A program made the position numbers and the translations under genes. 64,000 nt of DNA from contig CM077653.1 of assembly GCA_039707465.1 (NCBI GenBank), forward strand, positions 4,551,184-4,615,183, in the 5' to 3' direction. This document shows positions 48,975 through 60,524 of the stretch, piece after piece. Numbering within the stretch: the stretch's first letter is position 1; every line of letters begins with the position of its first letter. Below the pieces are notes generated by a model, which saw only the letters and a list, made by a program, of their open reading frames with translations, did not search any database and had not been told where the DNA came from. Source of the DNA: Rhabdophis nuchalis. Taxonomy: Eukaryota; Chordata; Lepidosauria; Squamata; Natricidae.

Positions 48975-49086
48975 CTGTATATTGTACTGTAGATTTATTT
49001 GGTGTATTGATTCTGATGTTTTCTGGTGATAAAATCACTAAATCATTGATAGATTTTAATAAAACGGGCAGCGTGCTATAATCCAG

Positions 49087-49175
49087 GAGTGTCCAACCTT
49101 GAAGACTTGAGGACTTAAGCTCCCAGAATTCTCCAGTCAGCATGGTTGGCATGGTTGGACACCCCTAGTAAAGGG
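49087..49175. mobile_element. Fold-back MITE piece
   Basis: AGGAGTGTCCAACCTTGAAG at the left and GGTTGGACACCCCTAG at the right are inverted ends; the centre contains CTCCCAGAATTCTCCAG. Internally deleted copy of the family at 45299. Confidence 0.5.
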
Positions 49176-49617
49176 TGAAGGCATTCAGCTAGGGACTGGG
49201 AGTTCTAGTCCTCCCTTTGGCACAAAGCCACTGGATATCTTGGGCCAGTCACTTTCTCTTAACCCTAAGAAGGAGGCAATAGCGCAAACCACTTGCCAAG
49301 CAAGCTTCTGGGACTTGTCCAGTTTCCAAAGAATCGCACACGATTGAATGGAAGAGGGAAGAACATTACTAACCATACAGCCAGCATCTCAGCTACACTC
49401 CCCCGAGTTTGCATGTCAAGTGAAATTCTTCTCTTTGGTGTGGTTATATTGCAGCTGCCTGCCTTCGGGATATTATTTTTCAAATGTCCCCCCCCTAGCC
49501 TACGAGGCTTAAGATTTCCTTTGGCGTTCCCATTCAAGTGACACGCCTCATCCTGCTTGGTTTCCACAGCCAGAGCAAATCAACTGAATGGGCCAGAGTT
49601 ACTGACAAGGTCTCCAG

Positions 49618-49742
49618 ATCACTGTTTCTTAGCTTTAAGCCGTGTGGACGTCGGCTCCCAGAATTCCTTGTGCTGACTTGGGAATTCTGGGAGCTGAAGT
49701 GCACACATCTTAAAGTTGTTGAGGTTGAGAAACACTGGTCTA
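49618..49742. mobile_element. Fold-back MITE
   Basis: CACTGTTTCTTAGCTTTAAG and CTTAAAGTTGTTGAGGTTGA are imperfect inverse ends; GAATTCTGGGAGCTGAAGTG in the right half marks the family. Confidence 0.5.
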
Positions 49743-49744
49743 GT

Positions 49745-50270
49745 ACCTCCCATTATCGAGTATGCATGCTGTTCTGTATGGAATTGTTATCAAAATACGG
49801 TGCCTTGTCATACACAGCTGGAGCTTTATGGATTGTAACGGAAATTTGGGAGAGCTTTAAGCATACATTCCCCCTTCCAAACCTCTCACTGTATCATTGC
49901 AGAGCGTGGTGGTTATTATGTTTACCAATAAATTGCATTTCTTAAAATATGCACATTTAACAAAAAGAAAAAAAATATTGAACTCTATTGGCACATGCTG
50001 AAAAATTCAAGGGTGAGTGGGTTCCCAATTTGTTTTAAAAGTCGTAACAATTTGATTTTGGGAGTTCGGTTTTGGAATTGTTTTATGAATCAACTAATTA
50101 CATGGCTTATTTAGAGAATTAAAGCTGAATCAATCCTACTTGTTTTGTGTTTATGGAACCAGAAGGGAATACCCCAAAACTCTTTAATTCTGCAGAATAT
50201 GCACAGGACTATTTTGAAATAAATCCATGTTTATTTTGGAAGAGCTACTAAGCCCTTGTGTGTCTACTCT
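49745..50270. other. Intergenic stretch without recognised features
   Basis: AT-rich unique-looking DNA downstream of SC5D. No coding evidence. Confidence 0.5.
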
Positions 50271-50271
50271 T

Positions 50272-51480
50272 CAGGGTTCCAAAAAGCATCCAAAATTAAA
50301 TCAGAGTCCAAGGCAAAGTATTGCTCAAAGTTCCAATTTATTAAGATCTGAAAGCTTCTGGGTTTTCACCACCTAGTTGAAAGTTCAAGATCTTGCCCCC
50401 AACACCCACAAGCCCATCTCATGGTCCAATCTCCCATTGCCTTGCTGGCAGTTCCACACATCCAGTTCTGGTTAGGTGCAGAGACAAAGGATGACCTTCG
50501 CTTTCTAGAAAGAATTTTGTTACGGCTACATAGCATAGCACAATCCCCCTTCTCATTTTCCCACAATAGAAAATGCAAAGTGGTGTAAGGTTTTGAAAAT
50601 ACATTGAGACCCTTAGAAAACGTTCAAGTCACAATGAGCCAAACAAGAGACTTAAACGGAGGCTTGAATAACAGAGAAAACAGACTTTATTCTTTGATCA
50701 AAGTTAAAGTTCTGGGTAAGAAATCCTGAGCCCATGTATAAGGGACATGGTGAGAAAGTTCTACAAAACTCAACTACTCAACTCCTCCTCAACTCCTCCA
50801 CCCCTAAACTCAAGGGTGCAGTGTCCTTATACACGAAAAGATGTTTGATCTTCAAAAGTATCTTTGTTCTTCGAATTCTAATTACTCTAGCTATTCTAAA
50901 TCATTCTAATCAACATTGTAAACTTCAAGTCAAACCTTAAGTCATATAACCTAACATTGTAAAACTTGGATCATATATCTTAACTCAGATTTCCTGGCTC
51001 AAAAGGTTTGTTATCTTTCCCTTCTCTGTTTGCTTAATTGCCCATCACACGTGAGAAGATTTGGGCTGTGAGACTTTTAAATTCAACTGCAATCACTCCA
51101 TGCACATGCTAGTTTTTCTTTTCTCTTTTTTGTTTCTGTTATAATTTTGCACCAGTGAAGTTAAAACCAATTTCATTGTAATTTTTACAACGACAATAAA
51201 GATTATTATTATTATTTCAGATCTTATCACAGGATTTGACATTTGCCAGATATCTTACAGACCCCAATAACAGGACCCCAGGAAATCAACCCCAGGACAC
51301 AAAGGAATCCACAGCATGCAAGCATCTACATTACAAATACTAGGCATAATATATGTGTGTTACAGAAAGCAAATGTTTCTATTAATCAACAAGTTTGTAT
51401 CATTATTACCATAACTCTACAGTGGAATAATAGAAAGTATGGCAGGCCAAAGATCCAAAAGAAAAGATGGCTGCAGGCCT
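50272..51480 (-). mobile_element. LTR family A, split by an 0.8-kb insertion
   Basis: 50272-50590 matches the LTR at 21098-21520 up to AAAATGCAAAGTGG. The rest of that LTR (GGAATAATAGAAAGTATGGC to GCTGCAGGCCTGA) resumes at about 51422-51482. The interval 50591-51421 is therefore an insertion; it has GAGAAAACAGACTTTATTC near its start and a LINE-type tail GACAATAAAGATTATTATTA at 51192-51215. Confidence 0.5.
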
Positions 51481-51482
51481 GA

Positions 51483-52630
51483 TTCTACTTTGACTTCAGG
51501 CTGATCTTGGGATGAATCTGGTCACTGGGACTTAAAAACCCTGATTTATGGTTTCATACCTTATATGACTCAAGATGCATTCCTGCAAGTTGTAAGGATT
51601 TGATGACGGGCACAAAAAACAGGGTACTTCCTCTGCTTGGATTTATAAGCTATAAAGTTATAGGAGAGAGCCGCCTTCATTTAATAATGTTTTCGGACTG
51701 TAAAGTTAAAAAAAAATCTGCTTGTAAAAAAGAAATGGTATATAGGATGTAATAATTAAAATGGTGATTGGCTGGCTTGTCCATTCTCAGCCATGGAAAG
51801 TTACTGGATAAGTGGTTTTTCCGTCTCTTTTGTTTAACCCAACCTACCTGACAGGTTTTTTGCAAGGGCAGGAAGCGTGGGAGAAGGTGAAGAGTTGAAG
51901 GAATGGCAAGTGAATAAACCCAACCGTTAAATAAATAAATAGAATAAAAAATGAGATCAAAGAAGTGAAAGAGAGCGAGAAACATTATTATACCACCACT
52001 GCAGAGCAGAGGAATTTGTTTGAGATTTAAAACACCCTCTGGGCCTTCAGGGGGGGATTACCCTTGACAGGAAGAAAATCCTCGTTCCGTGTCTGTAAAA
52101 TAGGAGAGCCGTGAGGTCTTGTTTCACTTTAAAAAAATCCCCAGCCACTGGGGTCACATTTCGGAAAAGGCTTTGCCAGAGCAAGTCGATTGCTCGATAT
52201 TGGTGGAACGGGAGAAGCTTCTGTGCTTTTTGCTCCTTTAAAACTAAACTCCATTGAAAGTGGTTGGTACACTAACGGAGAAGGCACCCCGCCTTCCAGT
52301 TTTATTTTTTTGTAATTTTAATCCATTTTATATTTACAAGTCTTTCCCACAAAACAGGGAGAGGATGGGATTCAAAAAATGTTTTACGAAGCTGAGCTGG
52401 CATTTTAAACATCTGACCACACGGTGGAGCCTTTGCAACAGACCAGATTTTTTTCAGTGGAAAAAATCAAAAACATATTAGGGAGGGGGGGGAGTGTCTT
52501 TTCCCCGGTCCTTCTCCCCTCCTCAAAGGAAACATAGTGAAGGACTTCCTATTTTTAATATTTTAAAAAAACGGCAATTAAATGCAATTCAGCTGTTTGT
52601 TTGTTTTTTGTTAAAAAGGGAGACCTCTAA
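51483..52630. other. Intergenic stretch without recognised features
   Basis: No gene or repeat family that I can support. Short A and T homopolymers only. Confidence 0.5.
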
Positions 52631-52632
52631 AG

Positions 52633-52982
52633 CAGGGGTCCCCAACCTTTTTTGCACCAGGGACCGGTTTCATTTTAAAGAAAATTCTGTGGACCGGCTG
52701 GCCTAGAGGAGGAGCGGGGGGGGACGGGGGGGGACAGGCGGCGCATGCGCACATGGGAGGGGGAACAGGCAGCGCATGCGCACGCGGGGGGGAGTCGGCT
52801 CACTCGGCCCTCTATGGCCTCCAACGGTGCGAACGGCCACACCTGCGCTCTCACGCATCCGGTATGCGCTCTGCCCAGGGAGCTGCCCCCTCCTCCCTCC
52901 TCTTCCTCTCCGGTCCTGCAGCCCGGTTCCTATCAAGCCACGGACCGGCACCGGTCCACGGCCCGGGGGTTGGGGACCCCTG
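52633..52982. mobile_element. hAT-type element (CAGGGGTCCCCAAC family), 350 bp, perfect TSD
   Basis: Ends CAGGGGTCCCCAACCTTTTT and GGGGGTTGGGGACCCCTG. Flanks CTCTAAAG at 52625-52632 and 52983-52990 are identical. GC-rich interior with two GCGCATGCGCAC blocks (52740-52785). It is longer than its relative at 39001-39256. Confidence 0.87.
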
Positions 52983-53183
52983 CTCTAAAGGACTAAAAAC
53001 AGCACCATGCAGGAGAGATTTTTTTTTTTAAGTTCAAAGTTTATTGTCATATAAAACACAAATGAAAATACAAATCGGAAGGGAAAAGAGAGAAAAGGTT
53101 AAAAAAAATTAAAACCCCAGCGACTTCCATTTCTTTTTGATACAGTGGTATACAAAGTATACTAAAATATACAAAATAAAGTA

Positions 53184-53503
53184 TAGGCAAATGTTCCCCT
53201 CGCACATATGTGCTAGTCATCCTCGACTCTAGAGGGCGATGTTCATCTCTGTTTCAAAGCCGAAGAGCCAGCGCTGTCAGAAGACGTCTGTGTAGTTTTG
53301 TGGCCTGTTCCCTTCCCACCAAAGGTGGTTCCTATTTTTCTACTTGCATTTTTATGTGCTTTTGAACTGCTAGGTTGGCAGAAGCTGGGACAAGAAACGG
53401 GAGCTTGTTCCATTACGCGGTGCTAGGGATTCGAACTGCTGAACTGCTGACCTTCTGACCGACAAACTCAGTGTCTTAGCCACTGAGCCACCGCATCCCT
53501 TTG
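53184..53503 (-). mobile_element. tRNA-headed squamate SINE, copy 7
   Basis: Reverse copy from AAATGTTCCCCTCGCACATA to GCCACTGAGCCACCGCATCC; B box GGGATTCGAACT at 53426. A deletion removes the CATGCCGGCCACATGACC block and neighbouring bases. Confidence 0.78.
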
Positions 53504-53555
53504 AAATAAAGTATGCAAAGCAGTTTACAAATTATACAAAATATAGGAAGGGGAA

Positions 53556-53675
53556 ATGCAACCTGGAATCAAGGAGAAACTTCCTAACAGGGAGAACAAT
53601 TAACCAGTGGAACAGCTTGCCTTCGGAGGGTTGGACTAGAAGGCCTCCAAGGTCCCTTCCAGCTCTATTCTGGTT
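53556..53675 (+). mobile_element. CR1 LINE 3' end
   Basis: Reads AAACTTCCTAACAGGGAGAA, ACAGCTTGCCTTCGGAGGGT and GGCCTCCAAGGTCCCTTCCA in the sense direction. Internally deleted. Confidence 0.65.
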
Positions 53676-53679
53676 GGAG

Positions 53680-54530
53680 TAAAGTGACAGCCTCAACTTT
53701 TTGCTTTGCATTGCTGATAGATACAAGCCACTTCTACAGCAACAAAATTAGTGTAATCCTTAAAATCTAAGATACAATTTTCATTCTTCTTCTTCTGTTT
53801 CTGTTTTTTCTGTTTCAAGCAGTCCAGAAATGCAGGAGACAGTTTGAGATTGCTTGCTGGCCTCATCTTCTCAGCCTAAACTTTCATTCACCGTGACATT
53901 CTCTGGTGGTTTCCAAACCAGGTTACCAAGCAGGGCCCATCCTACCCAACCCTCCCCAAATAGAAAAGCTTACCCTGTTTCCTGAAAATAAGACCTCCCC
54001 GGATAATAAGCCCAATTGGGCTTTTGAGCGCATGACCTAAAATAAGCCCTCCCCGAAAATATTGCAATATAGCAGCAGCCATGAGGTGACCACGCTCGCC
54101 ACCTCCTGCACCTCAAAAATAATAAGACCTCCCCGAAAATAAGGCCAAGCGCTTATTTGGGGGGGGGGGTCAATATAAAACACAGGGCAACACGGTAGTT
54201 CTAATTGCTTCCCGTGACTAAGTCTCACCCGGGCAAAGCTAATTCGCTCCAACCTTTGTTTCAACCCTTGTCTGAAAATAGTTCCCTGAAATAAATAGTT
54301 CCTTGTCTGGAAATAGTTCCCCAAAATAAAAAAAGCAGGCAGTTCTTGAGTTACAAAACTGAAGAGAGGTTTTGAGCCTCTGTGGGCTTTTTAGAAGAAG
54401 GAGAAGCATCTGCTTACAGCTTCAGATGACATTATGGGACTTGTAAAATTCGCTCTTTTGCATTGGTCAAATGTCTGTTGTCGAAACTGCTTCATTCTGT
54501 ATAAAGTTAGCACCCACCCCTCTCCTAGAA
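53680..54530. other. Intergenic stretch with a duplicated AATAAG(A/C)CCTCCCC motif
   Basis: AAATAAGACCTCCCCGGATA, AAATAAGCCCTCCCCGAAAA and AATAAGACCTCCCCGAAAAT occur at about 53988, 54042 and 54121. This looks like a short interspersed repeat, but I do not recognise the family. A 10-base G run is at 54159-54168. Confidence 0.4.
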
Positions 54531-54533
54531 TTA

Positions 54534-55195
54534 ATAATAATAATAATAATTTATTAGATTTATAAACCGCCCCCTCTCCCCGAAGGGACTCGGGGCGGTG
54601 TGCAGGAAAAATTAAAAAACCATATAAAAACATACAATATATCCAAAGTTAAAAACGGATTAAATTAACCTGTACTAAAATTTAAGAACATTAAAATTAC
54701 AACCCAGCCTATGCTAAAATTCCCCTAAAATCTAACATCCATATACGTATTTGGCAGGTGTTATATTATGAGAGTCAAAACTATTACACAAGACCAGCTT
54801 GCTGAAAAAAATATGTTTTAAGTGAGCGGCGAAAGAGGGGAAGGTCCGTGATAGTGCGAAGTTCGGGGGGTAGGTCGTCCCAGAGGGGCAGCCCTGCCAC
54901 AGAGAAGGCCCTTCCCCTGGACACCGCTAGCCGGCATTGACCGGCGGTTGGTACCCTCAGTAGGCCCTCTCTGTGGGAGCGTATCAGACCCAGGGAGGTA
55001 TGTGGCAGGAGACAGTCCCGCAAGTAGCTAGGCCCCGAGCCATGGAGTGATTTGAAGATGGTAGCAAGCACCTTGAAGCGCACCCGGAAGGCCACCGGTA
55101 GCCAGTGCATCTCGCGCAGGAGAGGTGTTACGTGGGAGTAACGAGAAGCTCCCAGAATCCCCCGCGCGGCCACATTCTGAACCAAGAAGAATGAC
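54534..55195 (-). mobile_element. L2-group LINE 3' fragment
   Basis: The minus strand from about 55190 reads [29 protein letters not shown] and GLPLWDDLPPEL, the same protein end as at 44332-44769. The 3' UTR ends in (AAT)n at 54534-54549 with AAACCGCCCCCTCTCCCC beside it. Confidence 0.75.
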
Positions 55196-55274
55196 ATATT
55201 TTGAGAAATATTAAAAAGGCAGAATATTATATTTCCCTACAGGAGAAACATGTCCTTGGAAAACAGCCCCCAAC

Positions 55275-55651
55275 TCAGGGGTGAAATCCTCCCGGTTTGG
55301 CCCAGTTTGGCCGGACCATTAGAGACAATTGTTCTTTGTTCTGCGAATCTGTACTGCAAAAAAAAAAAAAACTTTTTAAAGCATGCTTTAAAAATAGCTT
55401 TAAAAATAGTTTCCAATGATTGCACAGCTCACAGCTGAACCACGCAATCGTTGGAAGCTTTAAAACCCCCTTTTTAAAGCCTTTTTTCCCTGCCAGTTTT
55501 CCCGAACCTGCAGGGGGGAAAATGCTTTAAAAGGCTTTAAAAAAAGCTGAAAGTGGGAAAAAAGGTTGGCCACACCCACCCAGTCACATGACCCACCACC
55601 ATCAAGCCACACCCACAGAACCAGTGGAGGGAAACCTAGATTTCACCACTG
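55275..55651 (-). mobile_element. hAT-type MITE, divergent (CAGTGGTG...TTCA ends)
   Basis: Starts CAGGGGTGAAATCC, ends GATTTCACCACTG; flanks CCCCAACT (55267-55274) and ACCCACCT (55652-55659) match at 6 of 8. The interior differs from the other copies and carries TTTAAAAATAGCTTTAAA blocks. Confidence 0.5.
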
Positions 55652-55696
55652 ACCCACCTGCCTTAATAGACCCAGCAGGACTGGGCCAGCCTACCT

Positions 55697-56423
55697 GTCA
55701 GATTTCCAAAAGAGGCCCTAATTGATTCATGAGTCTCGAGCCAAGTTTCAAAAGAGAACTAGTCGTTTTATCAGGAGCACCATTTTGACCAGACTTTTTC
55801 GAAGTCAGATCTGCATCTCATTTGAATGATAGTTGAATTTTACCCCTGTTTCCTCCCTCCCCTCAATCTGTGTTGTAAATCACATTCCCCAATGAGGTGC
55901 ACCCCTCCCAAGCCTGCTACAGTAATCTGAGATCTGACTCTAGCAGAAAGTATGTGTGGAATGCATTCCCCCCTCTTTTCCTCATCATGGCAACTTTATG
56001 AGTTGACACTATCTACAAGACAAAAGACCTTCAACCTCAGGGTGATGGGATTAGCCCTCACTAAAGACCCAAACCAGGACAAAGCCATTAAGTCCCAATA
56101 GGAATTGCCCACAGAACATAAGCCTCTTCATTACATCGTCACCCTCCAGGTTTCAACCAAACCTGGGAGCTCAGACAAACTCAGCTATGACCCCTGCATA
56201 GCCCCATACAGAAACCAATAGAACGCATGGCCTTGCCACAGGAACAGGAAGCTCAAGTTCAAAGTCCAGAGAGGGTATAAATAACCCTCACTCTCCACTC
56301 CATCTGCCCAGAATCACATGTGCATGGTGGTTCTGCTTCACCATTAAACCATCTTTCCAATCATGCTTCCAGTGTTTTTTCACCCCACTTGGGACTGAAA
56401 AAAAATGGACATTTCTTCCAACA
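55697..56423 (+). mobile_element. Solo LTR, endogenous retrovirus-like (family B)
   Basis: Begins TGTCAGATTTCC and ends TTTCTTCCAACA (TG...CA). It has a TATA box, TATAAATAA, at 56276-56284 and an ATTAAA poly(A)-type signal at 56343-56348, about 65 bases apart, in the order expected of U3-R-U5. No internal retroviral genes are next to it. The target duplication is not clear. Confidence 0.6.
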
Positions 56424-56429
56424 ACTCTT

Positions 56430-57090
56430 TAAAAACACCTGGATTGTGCCAGGCTTCTAATGGCCATTTTTCTCGGTTCATACCAGAGATAGGCGTCGAA
56501 AGTGATTCCTTTAATTGTAGCCTCCCAAGTGAGCAGCTGTAGGCCTTGAACAGACAAATGACTGCGGAACTGACTTTAAACCCATCTGTGCAAGTAACGG
56601 GAGTTTCCTGCTATGGTTTTATTTGCTTCTGCTTCAATTTGTCACTAAATTAGCCTGAAAATTGTTAATTGGCCCACGCTCGCTGGTAAAATGTGTAAAA
56701 TGTAGGCCTGGACATAGATTTCATAAGCATTTGTTGGTGTGAGTATTCTAAATATTTAACTTCCTGCTTAATGATGGCTTTGTTGTTAAAATGTCTCTCT
56801 CTCCAGATAATTATGGAGGGAGGGACAGTGAAACCCCGTCAAATATCTCATTAAATCTCAGGAGTCCTCAACGTACATTGATTAGTGACTGTTTTAACTT
56901 TTAAGGGCGCTCAAAAATAACCGACTTAGGACCGGTCCTCACCCTTATGACCCTTGCTGTATCCCCATGGACACGTGATCAAAATTCAGGCGCTTGGCAA
57001 CTGGCATGTATTTAGGACAGTTGCAGTGTCCTGGTGTTGTGGCATTTCGGCCGCTGACCACTCCAACAGCTGAATCAGAGTAGGAGGAGG
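56430..57090. other. Intergenic stretch, unique-looking
   Basis: No coding. AT-rich blocks near 56640-56780 (AATTGGCCCACGCTCGCTGG and GGCTTTGTTGTTAAAATG) look unlike the repeats around them. Confidence 0.4.
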
Positions 57091-57099
57091 TGTGGAAAT

Positions 57100-57560
57100 C
57101 AGGCTCTCTTTCTTTCTTTCCTTTCTTCTTTCCTTCCAATCCTTCTTTCATTTTATTTATTTCTCTCCTTTCTTTTTTCCTTCCTTCTTTCTTTCCTTCA
57201 TTCCTTCTTTCATTTTCTTTCTTTCTCTTCCATTCATTCTTTCCTTCCTTTCTTCTTCCTTCCTTTCCTTTCTTCCTTCTTTCTCTTTGTTTCTTTCCTT
57301 CCTTTTTCCTTCCTTTCTCTTTCTTTTCTTCTTCCTTTCTTTCTTTCCTTCCTTCTTCCTTTCATTTTATTTATTTCTCTCCTTTCTTTTTCCCTTCATT
57401 TTCCCTTCCTTTCTCTTTCTTTCTTTTCTTCCTTCTTTCCTTCCTTCCTTCCTTCCTTCTTTCATTTTATTTCTTTCTCTCCTTTCTTTTTTCCTTCCTT
57501 CCTTCTTTCATTTTCTTTCTTTCTCTTCCATTCTTTCTTTCCTTTTTTCTCTCTACTTTT
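57100..57560 (+). repeat. Long (TTTC/TTCC)n polypyrimidine microsatellite
   Basis: About 460 bases of imperfect TTTC and TTCC units with occasional ATTTTATTT breaks. The two long phenylalanine/serine frames across it are composition artefacts. Confidence 0.92.
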
Positions 57561-57599
57561 TTGAGTGTGTGACTTTTTAAACAACCTTTCCCCATGACC

Positions 57600-58080
57600 G
57601 GAGCTCCTAATAACAAAACGGCAGTAAGTATTTATCGCATCTCTTAAGCCTATCATTTTCTCCATTTCCAAAAAGGACATTGTCTGAAGAGGCTGCATTG
57701 CAGTATAAGGGTGATTTGCTGCCTAGGAGACTGTCTGAAGAATCAGCAACCGTTTATTTATCCTGCCCAGCCGATGACCTTGTGCCTTTATGGACACACA
57801 CAGTTTTGTAGAGATGCGGATGGTCTCCAGCATGTGGAATATGAACTCCGATAGCTGTTTGCAGATTAATTTGGGATCAATGGCGGAGGTCAGAGGCCAA
57901 ACAAGGCTAAGTAATTGACATGAAGAGAATAAATGATGCCCTTTCCTTGGGCTATTTATGGATGGCCTGGTCTCTTTTTTCTTAATTTATGGATCCGTAA
58001 GAACTGTCAAGGATGTTGTGGGAAGCCCTGCCTTTGGCTGCAGCTTGCAACTCAACAAGAATTTGGTACGGTCTGTTTAT
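57600..58080. other. Intergenic stretch, unique-looking
   Basis: No recognised repeat. Contains balanced, non-repetitive sequence (57720-57960) that could be a conserved non-coding element. Confidence 0.35.
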
Positions 58081-58083
58081 AGA

Positions 58084-58200
58084 ATTAGAATTAGAATTAG
58101 GAATGTGGAATGGAATGGAATAGAATAGAATGTGGAATAGAATGGAAAGTGAAAAGTGGAAAGTGGAATAGAATAGAATAAAATAGAATTCTATTTTCTG
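58084..58200. repeat. GAATTA / GGAATA-type microsatellite
   Basis: Short AGAATT, GGAAT and AGAATA units; it leads into the CR1 copy at 58215. Confidence 0.7.
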
Positions 58201-58214
58201 CAGATAATTTTAGA

Positions 58215-58520
58215 ATATAATCGAATAGCAGAGTTGGAAGGGACCTTGGAGGTCTTCTAGTCCAACCCCCTGCTCAGGCAGGAAACCCTACACCATTTCA
58301 GACAAATGCTTGTCCAATCTCTTCTTAAAAATTTCCAGTGTTGGAGCATTCACAACCTTTGGAGGCAAAGTTGTTCCACTGATTAATTGTTCTCACTGTC
58401 AGGAAGTTTTTCCTTAGTTCTAAGTTGCTTCTCTCCTTGATTAGTTTCCACCCATTGCTTCTTATTCTGCCCTCAGTTGCCTTGGAGAATAGCTTGACTC
58501 CCTCTTCTTTGTGGCAGATG
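58215..58520 (-). mobile_element. CR1 LINE 3' fragment
   Basis: Reverse CR1: CAGAGTTGGAAGGGACCTTG at the left, TTAGTTTCCACCCATTGCTT and CTCCCTCTTCTTTGTGGCAG at the right. The minus strand reads CHKEEGVKLFSKATEGR. Confidence 0.75.
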
Positions 58521-59231
58521 AATAGTTGTGGCAGAGGAGAGGAGAGCAGTGGAAATCTATGGGCCGGTCCTTGGGACAGAAGAGCCACTGCTGCTAGCGA
58601 AGCCCCACCCTAGCTCTGGGGATAAAAGGCAGGGGGCAGAGATGAATAGATATGGCAGACAACTATTCATCTCCCCTGCCGGTCAGACTCGTTATCCTGC
58701 GGTGAGAAAGATAAACTTTTTTTGCTGGGCTGTCGGCACTCCTAATTAAAGGAATCTTTGAATTCCCCTCAGAGGATTTGTCGTGTTTGGGGAGCCTGGT
58801 CAGAACACCTGTATTATTCAAACATAGAAGACCTGGGCCTGGTCACCGTGTCCTCTACACCAAGGTTAGAACTTTTCCTCCTCAGACATCTTTGACTAAG
58901 TATCCTCCTCCAGCTCAGAGGACAACGGAGCAAAGGTACAACCCGTAGCTTGCAGCCACGTGAGCCTCTGGTATGCCTTTCATCCACCTGGGGAATGACA
59001 CAAGCCTGAGCGTGCAGACACATGACTCAGGGAAGTCACCTTGATTGACGCTCAAGGAATCCTTAATTCTTCCCAGTCCTATTCCTGAAGCTGCCCTGAG
59101 TTACCAGCTGGAAGAAAACGAGGGATTTTGACTTTTATTTTATTTATTTTTTGTCCTGGCTGTGGTGATGAAAATTGACCGGTTTATGTTGACACGGCTT
59201 GACCGCAGAAATGGAGAAAGAATAAACCAAA

Positions 59232-59480
59232 GAAATATATATATATATATATGTGTGTTAGATTTTTAAGGGCTGAAAATAAAGAGACCAGGATGGATTT
59301 ATTTTCAGCCCTTAAAAATCTAACACATATCTAAAAAATGTCACACAGCAGTAATCTATTTGGTTCTCTGTCTGGATGATCTCTAGGTTGAGTCAAAGGG
59401 CAGAGAGGGATGACGTTAAGTCTCCTCCCCTTAAAGGGACCTCTGAACAGGAGCTGTGATAATATTCTCTCATATATATA
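59232..59480. mobile_element. Repeat unit with 29-bp perfect hairpin, relative of 48060-48250
   Basis: Arms 59255-59283 and 59298-59326 are perfect reverse complements (GTGTTAGATTTTTAAGGGCT and onward) with a 14-base loop. Then follows CTGTCTGGATGATCTCTAGG and CCTCTGAACAGGAGCTGTGA, which recur in inverted order at 48060-48250. It is flanked by TA/TATG microsatellites on both sides. Confidence 0.55.
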
Positions 59481-59516
<36 letters not shown>

Positions 59517-59552
59517 TGTACGTACGTACGTACATACATACATACATACATA
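59468..59552. repeat. (TA)n(TATG)n(TACG)n(TACA)n compound microsatellite
   Basis: ATATAT, then GTAT units, a CGTA core at 59519-59533 and ACAT units. The TATG and ACAT halves make it palindromic about the CGTACGTACGTA core. Confidence 0.88.
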
Positions 59553-59700
59553 TTTGTTTTCGTAGATTTTCACGGGTATAGGTATGTAGGTTCTGGTTTA
59601 TTCGGGTTATTTCCCATGTAAAATTAAAGGTGTTCTTGCAACGTTTCGATGGGATCACACCCATCATCATCAGGCTAGGGCCTTTGTTTTCTTGCGAGTG
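59553..59700 (+). mobile_element. Penelope-like candidate fragment
   Basis: TTTTCGTAGATTTTCACGGG, TATTTCCCATGTAAAATTAA, GCAACGTTTCGATGGGATCA and CATCATCATCAGGCTAG in order. The same series appears at 47800-48030. Family name tentative. Confidence 0.4.
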
Positions 59701-60054
59701 AGCTGTGATTGAAGTGGCAGTTTTTCTATTTATATTTTAAATTACAAGCATTCTTTCTCTCTCCTTAAAAAATAAATAAATCTTGGCTGTCAGAATGGAT
59801 CCTGATCTAACCAGATTCCCTGGCTTGGTGTTTGATGCTGAAACTTTCAGATTTTTTGGCTTAAAAAGAGTTGAGAAACAGGAAGCGAAGTAATTTTGCA
59901 TCCATTCTTCTTTGGCATGAAAAAACATGTTTTCTCCATCCCCTCGGATAGTCCACTGAGCTGAACGCCACCTGGTATATCTCAAACTCTTTCCCCAGGG
60001 CCTGTGTTTAGTCACTGGAGGATCTTAAGAAGAGAGTGGGCAGCTCTTTGTCCG

Positions 60055-60325
60055 AAATGGCATAGGACAGTGATAGTGAACAGAGTGTCCAAACCAGAAG
60101 GCGTGTGTGAGCCAGAGCGCCAGAAGCCCAAAGAACAGCAGGCCAGAGTCCATGTGCACCTCGGAAACCCAACAACCAGCTGGCCAGCACACATCCCAAC
60201 AACCAGCTGGCTGGTGTGCATGTGTGCCTCGGAAACCCAACAACCAGCTGGCCAGAGGGCAGATGCAACCAGTTCGCTGCATCTGCCCTCTGTATCAGCA
60301 TCCTGATCACACTGATAGGGCACTC
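60055..60325. repeat. hAT-like repeat with internal CAACAACCAGCTGGCC copies
   Basis: Starts CAGTGATAGTGAACAGAGTG, related to the left end at 5637. AACAACCAGCTGGC recurs at about 60169, 60199 and 60239. GCAGATGCAACCAGTTCGCTGCATCTGCC at 60259-60287 is a small hairpin. Confidence 0.45.
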
Positions 60326-60345
60326 TTCCTACTTGCTTCCAAGGG

Positions 60346-60476
60346 TCGTCCAACCTTGACAACTTTTAAGACTTGTGGTCTTCAACTCCCAGAATTTGTC
60401 TGCATGACTGGCTGGGGAATTCTGGGAACTGAAGTCCACAAGATTTTAAATGTTTCCATGGTTGGACACCCATGCT
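60346..60476. mobile_element. Fold-back MITE
   Basis: GTCCAACCTTGACAACTTTT at the left and AAATGTTTCCATGGTTGGAC at the right; the centre has GGCTGGGGAATTCTGGGAAC. Same family as 45299-45433. Confidence 0.55.
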
Positions 60477-60524
60477 GTAAAGAATGACAATGCCAGCACC
60501 TGACCCTTTAACTGGCCAATTTCT

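Larger units (their letters stand above)
47375..49063 (+). terminator. SC5D 3' UTR region with candidate poly(A) signal
   Basis: AATAAA at 49058-49063 is the first canonical signal I noticed in a plausible context, 1.7 kb after the stop. The interval carries a retroelement-like insertion (47680-48361) and a TA run (48954-48974). The true 3' end could be earlier. Confidence 0.35.

Noticed and set aside
54784..55197. A 137-codon minus-strand protein with clear similarity to others in the window
   Set aside because: Not a cellular gene: it is the RT C-terminus of an L2-group LINE, annotated as such.
57090..57580. Two open frames of about 160 codons, rich in Phe and Ser
   Set aside because: They lie wholly in a TTTC/TTCC microsatellite; both are composition artefacts.
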